A model generated the notes under the pieces. It searched no databases, was not told where the DNA came from, and worked only from the letters and a program-made list of their open reading frames with translations. The translations under genes were made by a program, and so were the position numbers. DNA of 64,000 bases from Microbacterium rhizosphaerae (lineage in GTDB: Bacteria > Actinomycetota > Actinomycetes > Actinomycetales > Microbacteriaceae). The stretch's first letter is position 1, and the number at the start of each line of letters is the position of its first letter. This document shows, one piece after another, positions 27,646 to 36,864 of the stretch. The stretch spans positions 3,782,001-3,846,000 of the forward strand of contig NZ_CP139368.1 of the NCBI RefSeq assembly GCF_034120055.1, given 5' to 3'.

Positions 27646-30600
27646 ATGGGCGACGTGCTCGATCGCTTCGGCGCGGCCACGCGAGACTGGTTCCGCGGCG
27701 CCTTCGCCGCGCCCACCGACGCGCAGCGCGGGGCATGGGAGGCGATCTCGTCGGGCAAGCACGCCCTCGTGGTCGCGCCCACCGGTTCGGGCAAGACGCT
27801 CTCGGCCTTCCTCTGGGCGATCGACCGGGTGTTCCACGAGCGCTCCGAGTCGTCGGGCGAGGAGAAGGTCGATGAGAGCAGGCGCACCCGCATCCTGTAC
27901 ATCTCCCCGCTGAAGGCGCTGGGCGTCGACGTCGAACGGAACCTCCGCTCCCCCCTGGTCGGCATCGGGCAGGCGGCGACGCGGCTCGGGATGCCGTTCC
28001 CCGACGTCCGGGTCGGCGTGCGCTCGGGCGACACGACCTCCGCCGACCGGCGCAAGCTGCTGTCGGCGCCGCCCGACATCCTCATCACGACCCCCGAGTC
28101 GCTCTACCTCATGCTGACGAGTCAGGCCGCCGAGACGCTCCGTGGCGTCGACACCGTCATCGTCGACGAGGTGCACGCGGTCGCAGCGACCAAGCGCGGC
28201 GCACACCTCGCGGTCTCGCTCGAACGGCTGGACGCCCTTCGACGGGCTCAGGGACCGGAGTACCGGCCGGCGCAGCGCATCGGGCTGTCGGCGACGGTGC
28301 GTCCGATCGATGAGGTCGCGCGCTTCCTCGGCGGAGCGCAGCCGGTCGAGATCGTCGCCCCCAAAGCATCCAAGACGTTCGATCTGCGCGTGGTCGTGCC
28401 GGTCGACGACATGCTGAATCCTGGAGGAAGCGTCGGCAGGATTCCGGCATCCGCCACTGCCCTCGACGAACCGGCCGGCAGCACCGAGATGACCGGGTCG
28501 CTCTGGCCGCACGTCGAGGAGGCGATCGTCGACCTCATCCTCGAGAACAACTCGACGATCGTCTTCTCCAACTCCCGGCGGCTCGCGGAGCGGCTCACGG
28601 GCCGGCTCAACGAGATCTACAGCGAGCGCCTCGGGCTCGAGCTGCCGGCCCTTCGACAGGCTCAGGGACCCGGTAGGGTGCCGGCCGCGATCATGGCCCA
28701 GGCCGGAGCGACGGCGGGAGCCGATCCGGTCCTCGCGAAGGCGCACCACGGCTCGGTGTCGAAGGAGCAGCGCGCCGAGGTCGAAGAGGAGCTGAAATCC
28801 GGCGCCCTGCGCTGCGTCGTCGCGACCAGCAGCCTCGAGCTCGGCATCGACATGGGTGCCGTGGACCTGGTGATCCAGGTCGAGGCGCCGCCGTCCGCCG
28901 CATCCGGTCTCCAACGTGTCGGCCGCGCGGGGCACCAGGTCGGCGAGATCAGCCGGGCCGCGCTCTTCCCGAAGCACCGCGGCGACGTGCTGCACACCGC
29001 GATCGTCACCGAGCGGATGCTCGCCGGCCAGATCGAGGCGATCGCGGTGCCGCAGAACCCGCTCGACATCCTCGCGCAGCAGACGGTCGCAGCCGCCGCC
29101 CGCGGCTCGATCGAGGTCGAGGACTGGTACGAGACCGTCAAGCGCAGCGCTCCGTTCCGGACGCTCCCCCGCTCGGCGTTCGAGGCGACCCTCGACCTGC
29201 TCGCGGGCCGCTACCCCTCCGACCGGTTCGCCGAGCTGCGCCCGCGGGTGATCTGGGATCGCGACCGGGGCACGCTCACCGGCCGTCCCGGCGCGCAGCA
29301 CATCGCCGTCACGAGCGGCGGGACGATCCCCGACCGCGGTCTGTTCGGCGTGTTCGTGGCCGGGGAGTCGCAGAATGCGCGCGTCGGCGAGCTCGACGAA
29401 GAGATGGTCTACGAGTCGCGCGTCAACGACGTCTTCACCCTCGGCACGACGAGCTGGCGGATCGTCGAGATCACGCACGACCGCGTGAACGTCGTGCCGG
29501 CCTTCGGCCAGCCCGGCAAGGTGCCGTTCTGGCACGGCGACGGACTCGGCCGTCCCGCCGAGCTGGGCGAGGCCCTCGGCCGGTTCTCGCGGGAGCTCAC
29601 GACGGGCCCGCGACAGAAGGCCGAGGCTCGCCTGGCCGACGCGGGGCTCGACGAGCGGGCCGCGGCGAACCTCCTCGCGTACCTCGACGAGCAGCGCGAG
29701 GCGACGGGCAGCCTGCCGACAGACAAGACGCTGACCGTGGAGCGCAGCCGCGACGAGGTCGGCGACTGGCGCGTCATCCTGCATTCCCCGTACGGGATGC
29801 CGGTGCACGCGCCCTGGGCGCTCGCGGTCAACGCCCGCATCCGCGAGCGCCTCGGCGTCGAGGGATCCGCTGTGGCGAGCGACGACGGCATCATCGCGCG
29901 GATTCCGGATGCCGAGTCCGAGCCGCCCGGCGCCGAGCTCTTCGTCTTCGACGCCGAGGAGCTCGACCGGATCGTCATCGACGAGGTCGGCGGCTCGGCG
30001 CTGTTCGCCTCGCGGTTCCGGGAGTGCGCGGCGCGGGCGCTGCTCATGCCGCGCCGGAACCCCGGCAAGCGCAGTCCGCTGTGGCAGCAGCGCCAGCGGT
30101 CCGCCCAGCTGCTGGAGGTCGCCCGCGAGCACCCCACGTTCCCGATCATCCTGGAGACCCTTCGCGAGGTGCTGCAGGACGTCTACGACCTGCCCGCGCT
30201 CCTGCGGATCACCCGCGCCATCGCCGAGCGGCGCATCCGTCTCGTCGAGACGACCACGAACCAGCCGTCCCCGTTCGCACGCGACCTGCTGTTCGGCTAC
30301 GTCGGCGCATTCATGTACGAGGGCGACTCGCCGCTCGCCGAACGCCGCGCAGCCGCGCTCTCGGTCGATCCCGCGCTGCTGAGCGAGCTGCTCGGCAAGG
30401 TCGAGATGCGCGAGCTCCTCGATCCGGACGTGATCGCGCAGTTCGAGCGTGAAGCGCAGCGACTCGAGCCGGGGCGCCGCGCGCGAGGACGGGAGGGCGT
30501 GGCCGATCTGCTCCGCGTGCTCGGGCCGCTCGACGCGGTCGAGGTCGCCGACCGCCTCGAGCCCGCGGCTGTCCCCGCGCGCGTCGAACCGGTCCCCGAG

Positions 30601-32466
30601 CTCGTCGAGGGGTCGCAGGGTCTCGCCACCCTGTCGGAGGCATCCGGGCATCTCGAAGCGCTCGTCACCGCGCGGCGGGCGATCCGGGTCACCGTTGGCG
30701 CCGCGACGCGCTATGCCGCGATCGAGGATGCCGGGCGCCTCCGCGATGCGCTGGGCACGGCGCTGCCCGTCGGCATCCCGACCGCGTTTCTCGAGCCGCT
30801 CGCCGACCCGCTCGGCGACCTCGTCGCCCGTTTCGCGCGCACGCATGCGCCGTTCCGGGCGGATGCCGTCGCCCAGCGATTCGGCGTCGGCGCCGCGATC
30901 GCGCGCCAGACACTGCAGCGCCTCGAGTCCCAGGGCCGCGTCGCGAGCGGTTACTTCCTGCCCGACCCCTCGACAAGCTCGGGGACCGGCGCGGGCGCGG
31001 GCTCGGGGACCGGCGCGGGCGCAGGCTCGGGGACCGGCGCGGGGGCGGGCTCGGGGACCGGCGGTACGGCGGGCTCGGGGATCACCGGCGGCATCGGAGT
31101 GGACGACCTCGAGTGGTGCGACTCGGAGGTCCTCCGACGTCTGCGGATGCGGTCGCTCGCAGCGATCCGCGGGAGCGTCGAGCCCGTGCCGCCCACGGCC
31201 TTCGCCCGGTTCCTCTCCGCCTGGCAGCACATCGACCGGCCGCTCGAGGGGGTCGATGGGGTGCTGGCCGTCATCGAGCAGCTGGCCGGCGTGCCGATTC
31301 CGGCGAGCGCGTGGGAGACCCTCATCCTCCCGATGCGCGTGTCCGACTACGCGCCCGCGATGCTCGACGAGCTGACCGCGACCGGCGAGGTGCTGTGGTC
31401 GGGGCACGGCGCACTGCCCGGCCGCGACGGATGGGTGGCGCTGCACGCGACGGATACCGCGCCCCTGACGCTCGGGCGAGAGCCCGAAGAGCCAGACCTC
31501 CTGCCGCAGGAGCAGCGCATCCTGGAGGTCTTGACGAGCGGCGGCGCCTACTTCGCGAACCAGCTCGAGCAGCTCGTGGGCGCACCGGACGCCGACGCGG
31601 AGCAATCGGTGATCGAGGCGCTGTGGGCGCTGACATGGGCCGGGCGCATCACCAACGACACGTTCGCGCCCGTGCGGGCGTTCCTGGGCGGCGGCTCGCA
31701 GGCGCACCGCGCCAAGCGCCGCGCGCCGCGTGCGCGCCTGTACCGGGGAGTGGAGCTGCGCCCGACCGCGACTCCCGCTCCGCGCGCACCCGTGCTCGCC
31801 GGACGCTGGTCGGCTCTGCCGCAGCCGGAGGCCGATCCGGCCGTGCGCGCCACGGCGACCGCGAGCATGCTGCTCGACCGCTACGGCGTCGTCACCCGCG
31901 GATCGGTGCAGACCGAGGGCGTGCCGGGCGGCTTCGCCCAGACCTACCGCGTGCTCGCCGGGTTCGAGGAGGCCGGGCACTGCCGCCGCGGTTACGTCAT
32001 CGAGAAGCTCGGGGCGTCGCAGTTCGCCGCATCCGCCACCGTCGACCGCCTCCGCGAGTTCGCCAACCTGCCGGATCCCCCGCCGCTGCGCGGACTCACC
32101 CTCGCCGCGACCGACCCCGCCAATCCGTATGGCGCCGCCCTGCCCTGGCCCGCACTCGACGGTGTCGGGCACCGTCCTGGCCGAAAGGCCGGCGGACTCG
32201 TCGTCATGGTCGACGGGGCGCTCGTGCTCTACCTCGAACGCGGAGGCAAGACCGCGCTCGCCTTCACGGACGACGAGTCCCTCCTCGAAGCGAGCGCCCG
32301 GAGCCTCGCCGAGACGGCCCGCGAGCGCCGCCTCGAGACGCTCACGATCGAGCAGGTCAATGGCGTCTTCGTCTACGCGACCGAAGTCGGCCGCGCGCTG
32401 CGCGCGGCGGGCTTCGTCGAGTCGCCGAAGGGCCTCACCCTCCGCAGCCGGAGCGTTCATGCCTGA
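27646..32466 (+). CDS. lhr: Lhr-family superfamily 2 ATP-dependent helicase, with in-gene repeats
   Basis: 1606 residues. Motif I APTGSGKT (about 44-51), Ia SPLKALGVD, motif II DEVH, motif III SATVRP, motif IV region FSNSRRLAERL, motif V ATSSLELGIDMGAVD and motif VI QRVGRAGHQVG form the Lhr core; a winged helix, beta-domain and long Lhr C-terminal domain follow. Lhr is a 3'-5' nucleic-acid translocase linked to DNA repair. It overlaps the Nei-type glycosylase gene by eight bases, and helicase/glycosylase pairing is common in actinobacteria. Oddities: at least four REP-like insertions and a Gly-Thr-Ala-Ser tandem repeat at about residues 1108-1145 make it longer than usual. Confidence 0.95.
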   Translation: MGDVLDRFGAATRDWFRGAFAAPTDAQRGAWEAISSGKHALVVAPTGSGKTLSAFLWAIDRVFHERSESSGEEKVDESRRTRILYISPLKALGVDVERNLRSPLVGIGQAATRLGMPFPDVRVGVRSGDTTSADRRKLLSAPPDILITTPESLYLMLTSQAAETLRGVDTVIVDEVHAVAATKRGAHLAVSLERLDALRRAQGPEYRPAQRIGLSATVRPIDEVARFLGGAQPVEIVAPKASKTFDLRVVVPVDDMLNPGGSVGRIPASATALDEPAGSTEMTGSLWPHVEEAIVDLILENNSTIVFSNSRRLAERLTGRLNEIYSERLGLELPALRQAQGPGRVPAAIMAQAGATAGADPVLAKAHHGSVSKEQRAEVEEELKSGALRCVVATSSLELGIDMGAVDLVIQVEAPPSAASGLQRVGRAGHQVGEISRAALFPKHRGDVLHTAIVTERMLAGQIEAIAVPQNPLDILAQQTVAAAARGSIEVEDWYETVKRSAPFRTLPRSAFEATLDLLAGRYPSDRFAELRPRVIWDRDRGTLTGRPGAQHIAVTSGGTIPDRGLFGVFVAGESQNARVGELDEEMVYESRVNDVFTLGTTSWRIVEITHDRVNVVPAFGQPGKVPFWHGDGLGRPAELGEALGRFSRELTTGPRQKAEARLADAGLDERAAANLLAYLDEQREATGSLPTDKTLTVERSRDEVGDWRVILHSPYGMPVHAPWALAVNARIRERLGVEGSAVASDDGIIARIPDAESEPPGAELFVFDAEELDRIVIDEVGGSALFASRFRECAARALLMPRRNPGKRSPLWQQRQRSAQLLEVAREHPTFPIILETLREVLQDVYDLPALLRITRAIAERRIRLVETTTNQPSPFARDLLFGYVGAFMYEGDSPLAERRAAALSVDPALLSELLGKVEMRELLDPDVIAQFEREAQRLEPGRRARGREGVADLLRVLGPLDAVEVADRLEPAAVPARVEPVPELVEGSQGLATLSEASGHLEALVTARRAIRVTVGAATRYAAIEDAGRLRDALGTALPVGIPTAFLEPLADPLGDLVARFARTHAPFRADAVAQRFGVGAAIARQTLQRLESQGRVASGYFLPDPSTSSGTGAGAGSGTGAGAGSGTGAGAGSGTGGTAGSGITGGIGVDDLEWCDSEVLRRLRMRSLAAIRGSVEPVPPTAFARFLSAWQHIDRPLEGVDGVLAVIEQLAGVPIPASAWETLILPMRVSDYAPAMLDELTATGEVLWSGHGALPGRDGWVALHATDTAPLTLGREPEEPDLLPQEQRILEVLTSGGAYFANQLEQLVGAPDADAEQSVIEALWALTWAGRITNDTFAPVRAFLGGGSQAHRAKRRAPRARLYRGVELRPTATPAPRAPVLAGRWSALPQPEADPAVRATATASMLLDRYGVVTRGSVQTEGVPGGFAQTYRVLAGFEEAGHCRRGYVIEKLGASQFAASATVDRLREFANLPDPPPLRGLTLAATDPANPYGAALPWPALDGVGHRPGRKAGGLVVMVDGALVLYLERGGKTALAFTDDESLLEASARSLAETARERRLETLTIEQVNGVFVYATEVGRALRAAGFVESPKGLTLRSRSVHA
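28235..28258. repeat. REP-like element 1 in lhr
   Basis: CCCTTCGACGGGCTCAGGG followed by ACCGG, an imperfect palindrome of the type found many times in actinobacterial genomes. It is translated in frame here, adding LRRAQGPE to a linker. Confidence 0.65.
28649..28670. repeat. REP-like element 2 in lhr
   Basis: CCCTTCGACAGGCTCAGGGA plus CC, 21 of 22 bases like element 1 and in the same orientation; again translated (LRQAQGPG). Confidence 0.65.
30589..30614. repeat. REP-like element 3 in lhr (inverted)
   Basis: CCGGTCCCCGAGCTCGTCGA followed by GGGG, the same family in opposite orientation, read as PVPELVEGS. Confidence 0.6.
30966..31081. repeat. REP-like element 4 leading into a 24-bp tandem repeat in lhr
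   Basis: CCCCTCGACAAGCTCGGGGA plus CCGG is followed by about four and a half copies of a 24-bp unit (CTCGGGGACCGGCGCGGGCG plus CGGG) encoding GTGAGAGS. The tandem repeat begins with the distal half of the REP element, suggesting it grew from it. Frame is kept. Confidence 0.8.
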
Positions 32467-33319
32467 GGGCGACACCGTCTGGCAGGCGGCGCACCGCCTT
32501 GACGAGGCGCTCCACGGCGCCATCGTCACACGGTTCGACCTTCGCGTGCCGCGTGCCGCGACGGCGGACCTGCGGGGTGAGACGGTGCACGAGGTCGTCG
32601 CCCGCGGCAAGCACCTGCTCCACCGCATCGGCGATTACACGCTGCACACCCACCTCAAGATGGAGGGCGAGTGGCACGTGTACCGGCCCGGCGAGAGATG
32701 GCGCCGTCCCGGCTTCCGCGCCCGCGCCATCGTCGGCACCGAGCGCAGCGAGGCGGTCGGCTTCGACTTGGGCGTCGTGGAGCTGATCCGCACCGCCGAC
32801 GAGCCGAAGGTCGTCGGCTATCTCGGTCCCGACCCGCTCTCCGAGGACTGGGATCCCGAAACGGCGGCGGCTCGCCTGGCCGCCGACACCCGCCCGATCC
32901 ACGTCGCCCTCCAGGACCAGCGCAACATCGCCGGCTTCGGCAACGAGTATGCGAGCGAGCTGCTGTTCCTGCGCGGCATCCATCCGCTCACGCCGGCGAA
33001 CGAGACGGATGCACCCGCCCTCGTCGCCCTCGGCGCCCGCACGATCCGCGCCAATCGCGAGCGTGTCAACCGGACGTTCACCGGCGACACGCGCAGCGGC
33101 CGCACCGACTGGGTCTACGGCCGGGAGAGGCGCGCATGCCTGCGCTGCGGCACGCCGATCCGGTCGATGATGCTCGGCGCCGATCCGACCCGCGAGCGCA
33201 ACGTCTTCTGGTGCCCGAACTGTCAGCCGGAGCACTCTGCGCGCACCGCGGAGAACGATGCTCCAGCCTCCGCGCAAAGTCACGAGAACACAACGATTCG
33301 CTCGCACAGATCGTCCTGA
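32459..33319 (+). CDS. nei: Formamidopyrimidine/endonuclease VIII-type DNA glycosylase
   Basis: 286 residues; the N-terminus MPEGDTVWQAA supplies the catalytic Pro2-Glu3 pair after Met removal and fixes the start at 32459. H2TH region: 'ALQDQRNIAGFGNEYASELLFLRGIHP'. C-terminal zinc finger C-L-R-C...C-P-N-C. PEGDTVW points to the Nei subgroup (removes oxidised pyrimidines) rather than Fpg (PELPEV). Overlaps lhr by eight bases and has an extra polar tail of about 25 residues after the finger. Confidence 0.93.
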   Translation: MPEGDTVWQAAHRLDEALHGAIVTRFDLRVPRAATADLRGETVHEVVARGKHLLHRIGDYTLHTHLKMEGEWHVYRPGERWRRPGFRARAIVGTERSEAVGFDLGVVELIRTADEPKVVGYLGPDPLSEDWDPETAAARLAADTRPIHVALQDQRNIAGFGNEYASELLFLRGIHPLTPANETDAPALVALGARTIRANRERVNRTFTGDTRSGRTDWVYGRERRACLRCGTPIRSMMLGADPTRERNVFWCPNCQPEHSARTAENDAPASAQSHENTTIRSHRSS

Positions 33320-33525
33320 GCCTGCCGTCATGGCGCGCAGGGCCCGCACATCACCGCATGATTTCGCAGATTTCGCGGATATTACGGCCGGGCCGGACAG
33401 TCTGTGCGGCCTGGCTATGGACGGGGTGATTTCGTCCGGTTCCGAATGATTCGCGTTGCAGCCATGCATCCGCCCGTATTGAATCTCAGGAACGCGGCGC
33501 CGGTGCTGCGACGGAGGTGCACCAC
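33320..33525. promoter_or_regulatory. Control region upstream of the polyamine-type transporter operon
   Basis: 206 bases, locally A/T-richer, with a direct repeat GATTTCGC at about 33360 and 33369 followed by GGATATTACGG, and TATTGAATC near 33478. Presumably the promoter of the downstream seven-gene run; no exact promoter can be fixed. Confidence 0.4.
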
Positions 33526-34674
33526 GTGACAATCGCAGATCCCTTGACCGCCCCGCAGACGAGCGCGGAGGCGCCCGGCTCGGTCGTGATCGAAGAGGTC
33601 ACCAAGACGTACGGCGATCAGTACGCGGTGAACGGCGTGTCCCTCGCCATCGAACCCGGCGAGTTCATCTCCCTGCTCGGCCCGTCGGGCTGCGGCAAGA
33701 CCACGACGCTGCGCATGATCGCGGGTTTCGAACAGCCCGACAGCGGCGACATCCGGGTGTCCGGCGCATCCGTCCTCGGCGTCCCGCCGTTCCGCCGCAA
33801 CGTCAACACCGTCTTCCAGGCGTATGCGCTGTTCCCGCACATGTCCGTCGCCGAGAACGTCGCCTACGGCCTCCAGCAGCGCCGCACCCCGAAGGCCGAG
33901 ATCCGCGAGCGGGTCGCCCAGGCGCTCGACATGGTGCAGATGCGGCGCTTCGCCGATCGCAAGTCCACGCAGCTCTCCGGGGGACAGCAGCAGCGCATCG
34001 CGCTCGCCCGCGCGCTCGTGAACCGCCCCGCCGTCCTCCTCCTCGACGAGCCGCTCGGCGCCCTCGACCGCCAGCTGCGCGAGGAGATGCAGCTCGAGCT
34101 GAAGCTCCTCCAGTCGCGCCTCGGCATCACGTTCGTCTTCGTCACGCACGACCAGGGCGAGGCGCTCTCGATGAGCGACCGCATCGCGATCATGCGCGAC
34201 GGGCGCATCGAGCAGATCGGGGATGCCGACACCGTGTACGCGCGCCCGGCCTCCGCCTACGTCGCGGCGTTCGTCGGTCAGCAGAACTTCTTCCGCGGCC
34301 CCGTGGTCGAGGGCGGTGCGGCGGTGCGGAGCCCGCACGGGCTCGTGCGCGGAGCATCCCCCGCCCTCGCGAACGCCGCGAACGGCCAGGCGGCCGTGCG
34401 CCCCGAGTTCGTGCGCATCCAGAGCGGCAGTGCGCCGGCCTCGGACGTGAACTCTGTCGCCGGCACCGTCATCGGCGTCGCGCACCTCGGCGAGACGATG
34501 CAGTACCTCGTCCGGATCGGCGAGGACCAGAGCATCATCAGCCGTCGCCCGACGCCCGAGGCGCCCGACCTCGTCACCGGCAGCGCCGTCGTCTGCTCAT
34601 GGAGCCCGGAGCACGTGCTGCTCTACCCCGGCGACCAGGACGCCGCGGGCTACGTCGCTCCGCCCACCGACTGA
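33526..34674 (+). CDS. potA: ATPase of a polyamine-type ABC importer
   Basis: 382 residues from GTG 33526, eight bases after CGGAGG (GTG 33517 overlaps that site and is less likely). Walker A GPSGCGKTT (52-60), Q-loop FQAYALFPHM, signature LSGGQQQRIALARAL, Walker B LLLDEPLGALD, H-loop THDQ, and a C-terminal TOBE domain ('EFVRIQSG...GTVIGVAHLGETMQYLVR'). This is the PotA-type spermidine/putrescine ATPase. Heads a run potA-D-B-C plus catabolic genes. Confidence 0.93.
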   Translation: MTIADPLTAPQTSAEAPGSVVIEEVTKTYGDQYAVNGVSLAIEPGEFISLLGPSGCGKTTTLRMIAGFEQPDSGDIRVSGASVLGVPPFRRNVNTVFQAYALFPHMSVAENVAYGLQQRRTPKAEIRERVAQALDMVQMRRFADRKSTQLSGGQQQRIALARALVNRPAVLLLDEPLGALDRQLREEMQLELKLLQSRLGITFVFVTHDQGEALSMSDRIAIMRDGRIEQIGDADTVYARPASAYVAAFVGQQNFFRGPVVEGGAAVRSPHGLVRGASPALANAANGQAAVRPEFVRIQSGSAPASDVNSVAGTVIGVAHLGETMQYLVRIGEDQSIISRRPTPEAPDLVTGSAVVCSWSPEHVLLYPGDQDAAGYVAPPTD

Positions 34675-34751
34675 TCCGAGACGCAACACCCGCGGGGCCC
34701 GACCCGCAACACACAGCAAACCCCATCCGTCCGCACCACCCGGAGGCCCCG

Positions 34752-35924
34752 ATGACCGAAGAAGTCCGCATCCTCGCGCACCGCAGCGCTGCCCGCATCA
34801 TCGACAACGAGCTCACCCGCCGCGGCTTCCTCGCCGCCTCGACGGCCGCCGGGCTTGCGGCGGTCCTCGCCGCGTGCTCGCCCGCCGGCTCGAAGGCCGC
34901 TCCGCAGGCCACCGGCGGCAAGCTCGAGAGCCAGCTGTCGATGTACAGCTGGGGCGACTACGACGCGCCCGAGGTGCTCAAGGCGTACACGAGCAAGCTC
35001 GGCCCGACAATCAAGATGAGCTCGTTCGGGTCGAACGAGGAGATGATCGCGAAGCTCGTCGCCGCCAAGGGCACGTCAGGCTACGACATCGTCGTGCCGA
35101 CGGGCGTGTTCATCCCCCAGATGGTGCAGAACAAGCTGCTCGAGAAGTTCAACAAGGACCTCATCCCGAACATCACGTACATGGACACGGCGTTCCTCGG
35201 CCGCCAGTGGGACCCGGACAACGAGTACTCGGTCTGCAAGGCGTGGGGCACCACCGGCTTCGTGTACGACAAGTCCGTCATCACCCGCGAGCTCAAGACC
35301 TGGAACGACTTCCTGGATGCCGCGCAGAACGAGGCGAGCGGCAAGACCTCGATGCTCGACGACCCGGCCGAGCTCACGGGCGTGTACTTCTGGGCCAACG
35401 GCATCGACTGGAACACGACCGACAAGAAGCAGCTCGACGCGGCGGAGGAGTTCCTCGTCACCAAGCTCGCCAAGCACGTCTCCGCGTTCAACTCCTACCC
35501 CGGCAGCGACGCGATCCCGCAGTCGTCGCAGGCCCTCATCCACGTGTGGAACGGCGACGCCCGCCAGGGGATGATGACCAGCAAGGAGCCCGACAAGTGG
35601 CAGTGGGTGCTCGGCGCCCCCAACACCGAGCTGTGGATGGACAACTGGGCCATCGCGGCAGGGGCACCGCATCCCGAGGCCGCCCACGCGTTCATCAACT
35701 ACGTCCTGACCCCCGAGAACGCGCTCAAGGAGGTCGACTACATCGGCTACCACACCGGCGCGAAGGACATCCAGGCCGAGGCCGAGAAGGCCAAGATGGA
35801 GAAGCTCGACATGGTCTTCTTCACCCCCGAGCAGCTCGCCACGATGCACACCGGCCAGGTGACCGAGGCACAGGCGCGCATCGTCGACATCTACAACAAG
35901 ATGAAGGCCGCCGCTGGTGCGTAA
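34752..35924 (+). CDS. potD: Polyamine-type substrate-binding lipoprotein with Tat signal
   Basis: 390 residues from ATG 34752. Twin-arginine motif TRRGFLAAS (Arg23-Arg24), hydrophobic region and lipobox LAAC with Cys42, so exported folded and lipid-anchored. The mature protein starts like PotD/PotF (LSMYSWGDYDAPEVLKAY, 'FGSNEEMIAKL', 'YDIVVPTGVFIPQMV') and has VYFWANGID, WNGDARQG and ELWMDNWAIAAGAPHPEAAHAFINY. Binds putrescine, spermidine or similar. Overlaps the permease start by eight bases. Confidence 0.93.
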   Translation: MTEEVRILAHRSAARIIDNELTRRGFLAASTAAGLAAVLAACSPAGSKAAPQATGGKLESQLSMYSWGDYDAPEVLKAYTSKLGPTIKMSSFGSNEEMIAKLVAAKGTSGYDIVVPTGVFIPQMVQNKLLEKFNKDLIPNITYMDTAFLGRQWDPDNEYSVCKAWGTTGFVYDKSVITRELKTWNDFLDAAQNEASGKTSMLDDPAELTGVYFWANGIDWNTTDKKQLDAAEEFLVTKLAKHVSAFNSYPGSDAIPQSSQALIHVWNGDARQGMMTSKEPDKWQWVLGAPNTELWMDNWAIAAGAPHPEAAHAFINYVLTPENALKEVDYIGYHTGAKDIQAEAEKAKMEKLDMVFFTPEQLATMHTGQVTEAQARIVDIYNKMKAAAGA

Positions 35925-36864
35925 GAGGAGCTTCGGAGCGCTCCTCGCCGTCCCGGCGTGGATCTGGCTCCTCTTCTTCTTCGTGGTGCCCGTGGGGCTG
36001 ATCGTCTACTACAGCTTCGGCTACAAGCCGGGCCTGTTCGGCACCCACGCCAACGACAAGATGTCGCTGGACAGATACGCCGAGGTGCTCACGCCGACGT
36101 TCTTCGCGACCTTCCAGAACACGCTCTGGATCGGTCTGGCCGGCACCGCGCTGTGCTTCATCATCGGGGCGCCGGTCGCGTACTGGATGGCGACGAAGGC
36201 CGCGCCGTCCAGGCGCGGCCTGCTGGTCGCCCTCGTGATGGTGCCCTTCTGGACGAACTTCCTCGTCCGCACGATCGGCTGGCAGGTCATCCTGTCGCCG
36301 GACGGGTGGATCTCGACCGTCCTGAAGTGGGTGGGCCTCGGCCCGCTCGACATCCTGTACACGCGGCCCGCCGTGCTGCTGGGCGTCGTCTACAACTATC
36401 TGCCGCTCATGATCCTGCCGCTGTTCGTCGCGTTCGACCGCGTGCACGGATCGCTGCGCGAAGCGTCGAAGGATCTCGGCGCGGGCCGCTGGACGACGTT
36501 CCTGCGGATCACGCTGCCCCTCGCGAGCCCGGGCGTGCTCGCCGGCGTCATGCTCGTCTTCATCCCCCTCATGGGCGACTACATCACCGCGACCGTCCTC
36601 GGCGGCGCGAAGGGCAACATGATCGGGCAGCTGGTCGCGAGCCAGTTCCAGACCGCGCAGAACTGGGCCCTGGGCTCGGCGATGGCCGTCATGCTCATCC
36701 TCATCGTGATGCTGACGGTCGCCGTCGGCATCGCGATCGTGTGGCTCGTGCGCCTGCCCGTCCGCGCGCACTACCGCGTCACGCTGCCACCCGAGGACGG
36801 TGGGGCCGCACCCGTTCCGGTCACCCGCACTGCCGAGCAGCAGCCTCAGGAGGTTCCGGCATGA
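35917..36864 (+). CDS. potB: Polyamine-type ABC permease, PotB-like
   Basis: 315 residues from GTG 35917. Six transmembrane segments; EAA loop 'REASKDLGAGRWTTFLRITLPLASPGVLAG' contacts the ATPase. 'NYLPLMILPLF' and 'FWTNFLVRTIGWQVIL' are typical of PotB. Overlaps both neighbours (8 bp with binding protein, ATGA with the next permease). Confidence 0.93.
   Translation: MRKRSFGALLAVPAWIWLLFFFVVPVGLIVYYSFGYKPGLFGTHANDKMSLDRYAEVLTPTFFATFQNTLWIGLAGTALCFIIGAPVAYWMATKAAPSRRGLLVALVMVPFWTNFLVRTIGWQVILSPDGWISTVLKWVGLGPLDILYTRPAVLLGVVYNYLPLMILPLFVAFDRVHGSLREASKDLGAGRWTTFLRITLPLASPGVLAGVMLVFIPLMGDYITATVLGGAKGNMIGQLVASQFQTAQNWALGSAMAVMLILIVMLTVAVGIAIVWLVRLPVRAHYRVTLPPEDGGAAPVPVTRTAEQQPQEVPA

Noticed and set aside
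26800..32628. Minus-strand frame of 1942 residues opposite lhr
   Set aside because: It is the antisense of the Lhr helicase, fused at its end to the real DUF1003 frame. Low-complexity Arg/Asp/Glu composition; only the last 178 residues are real.
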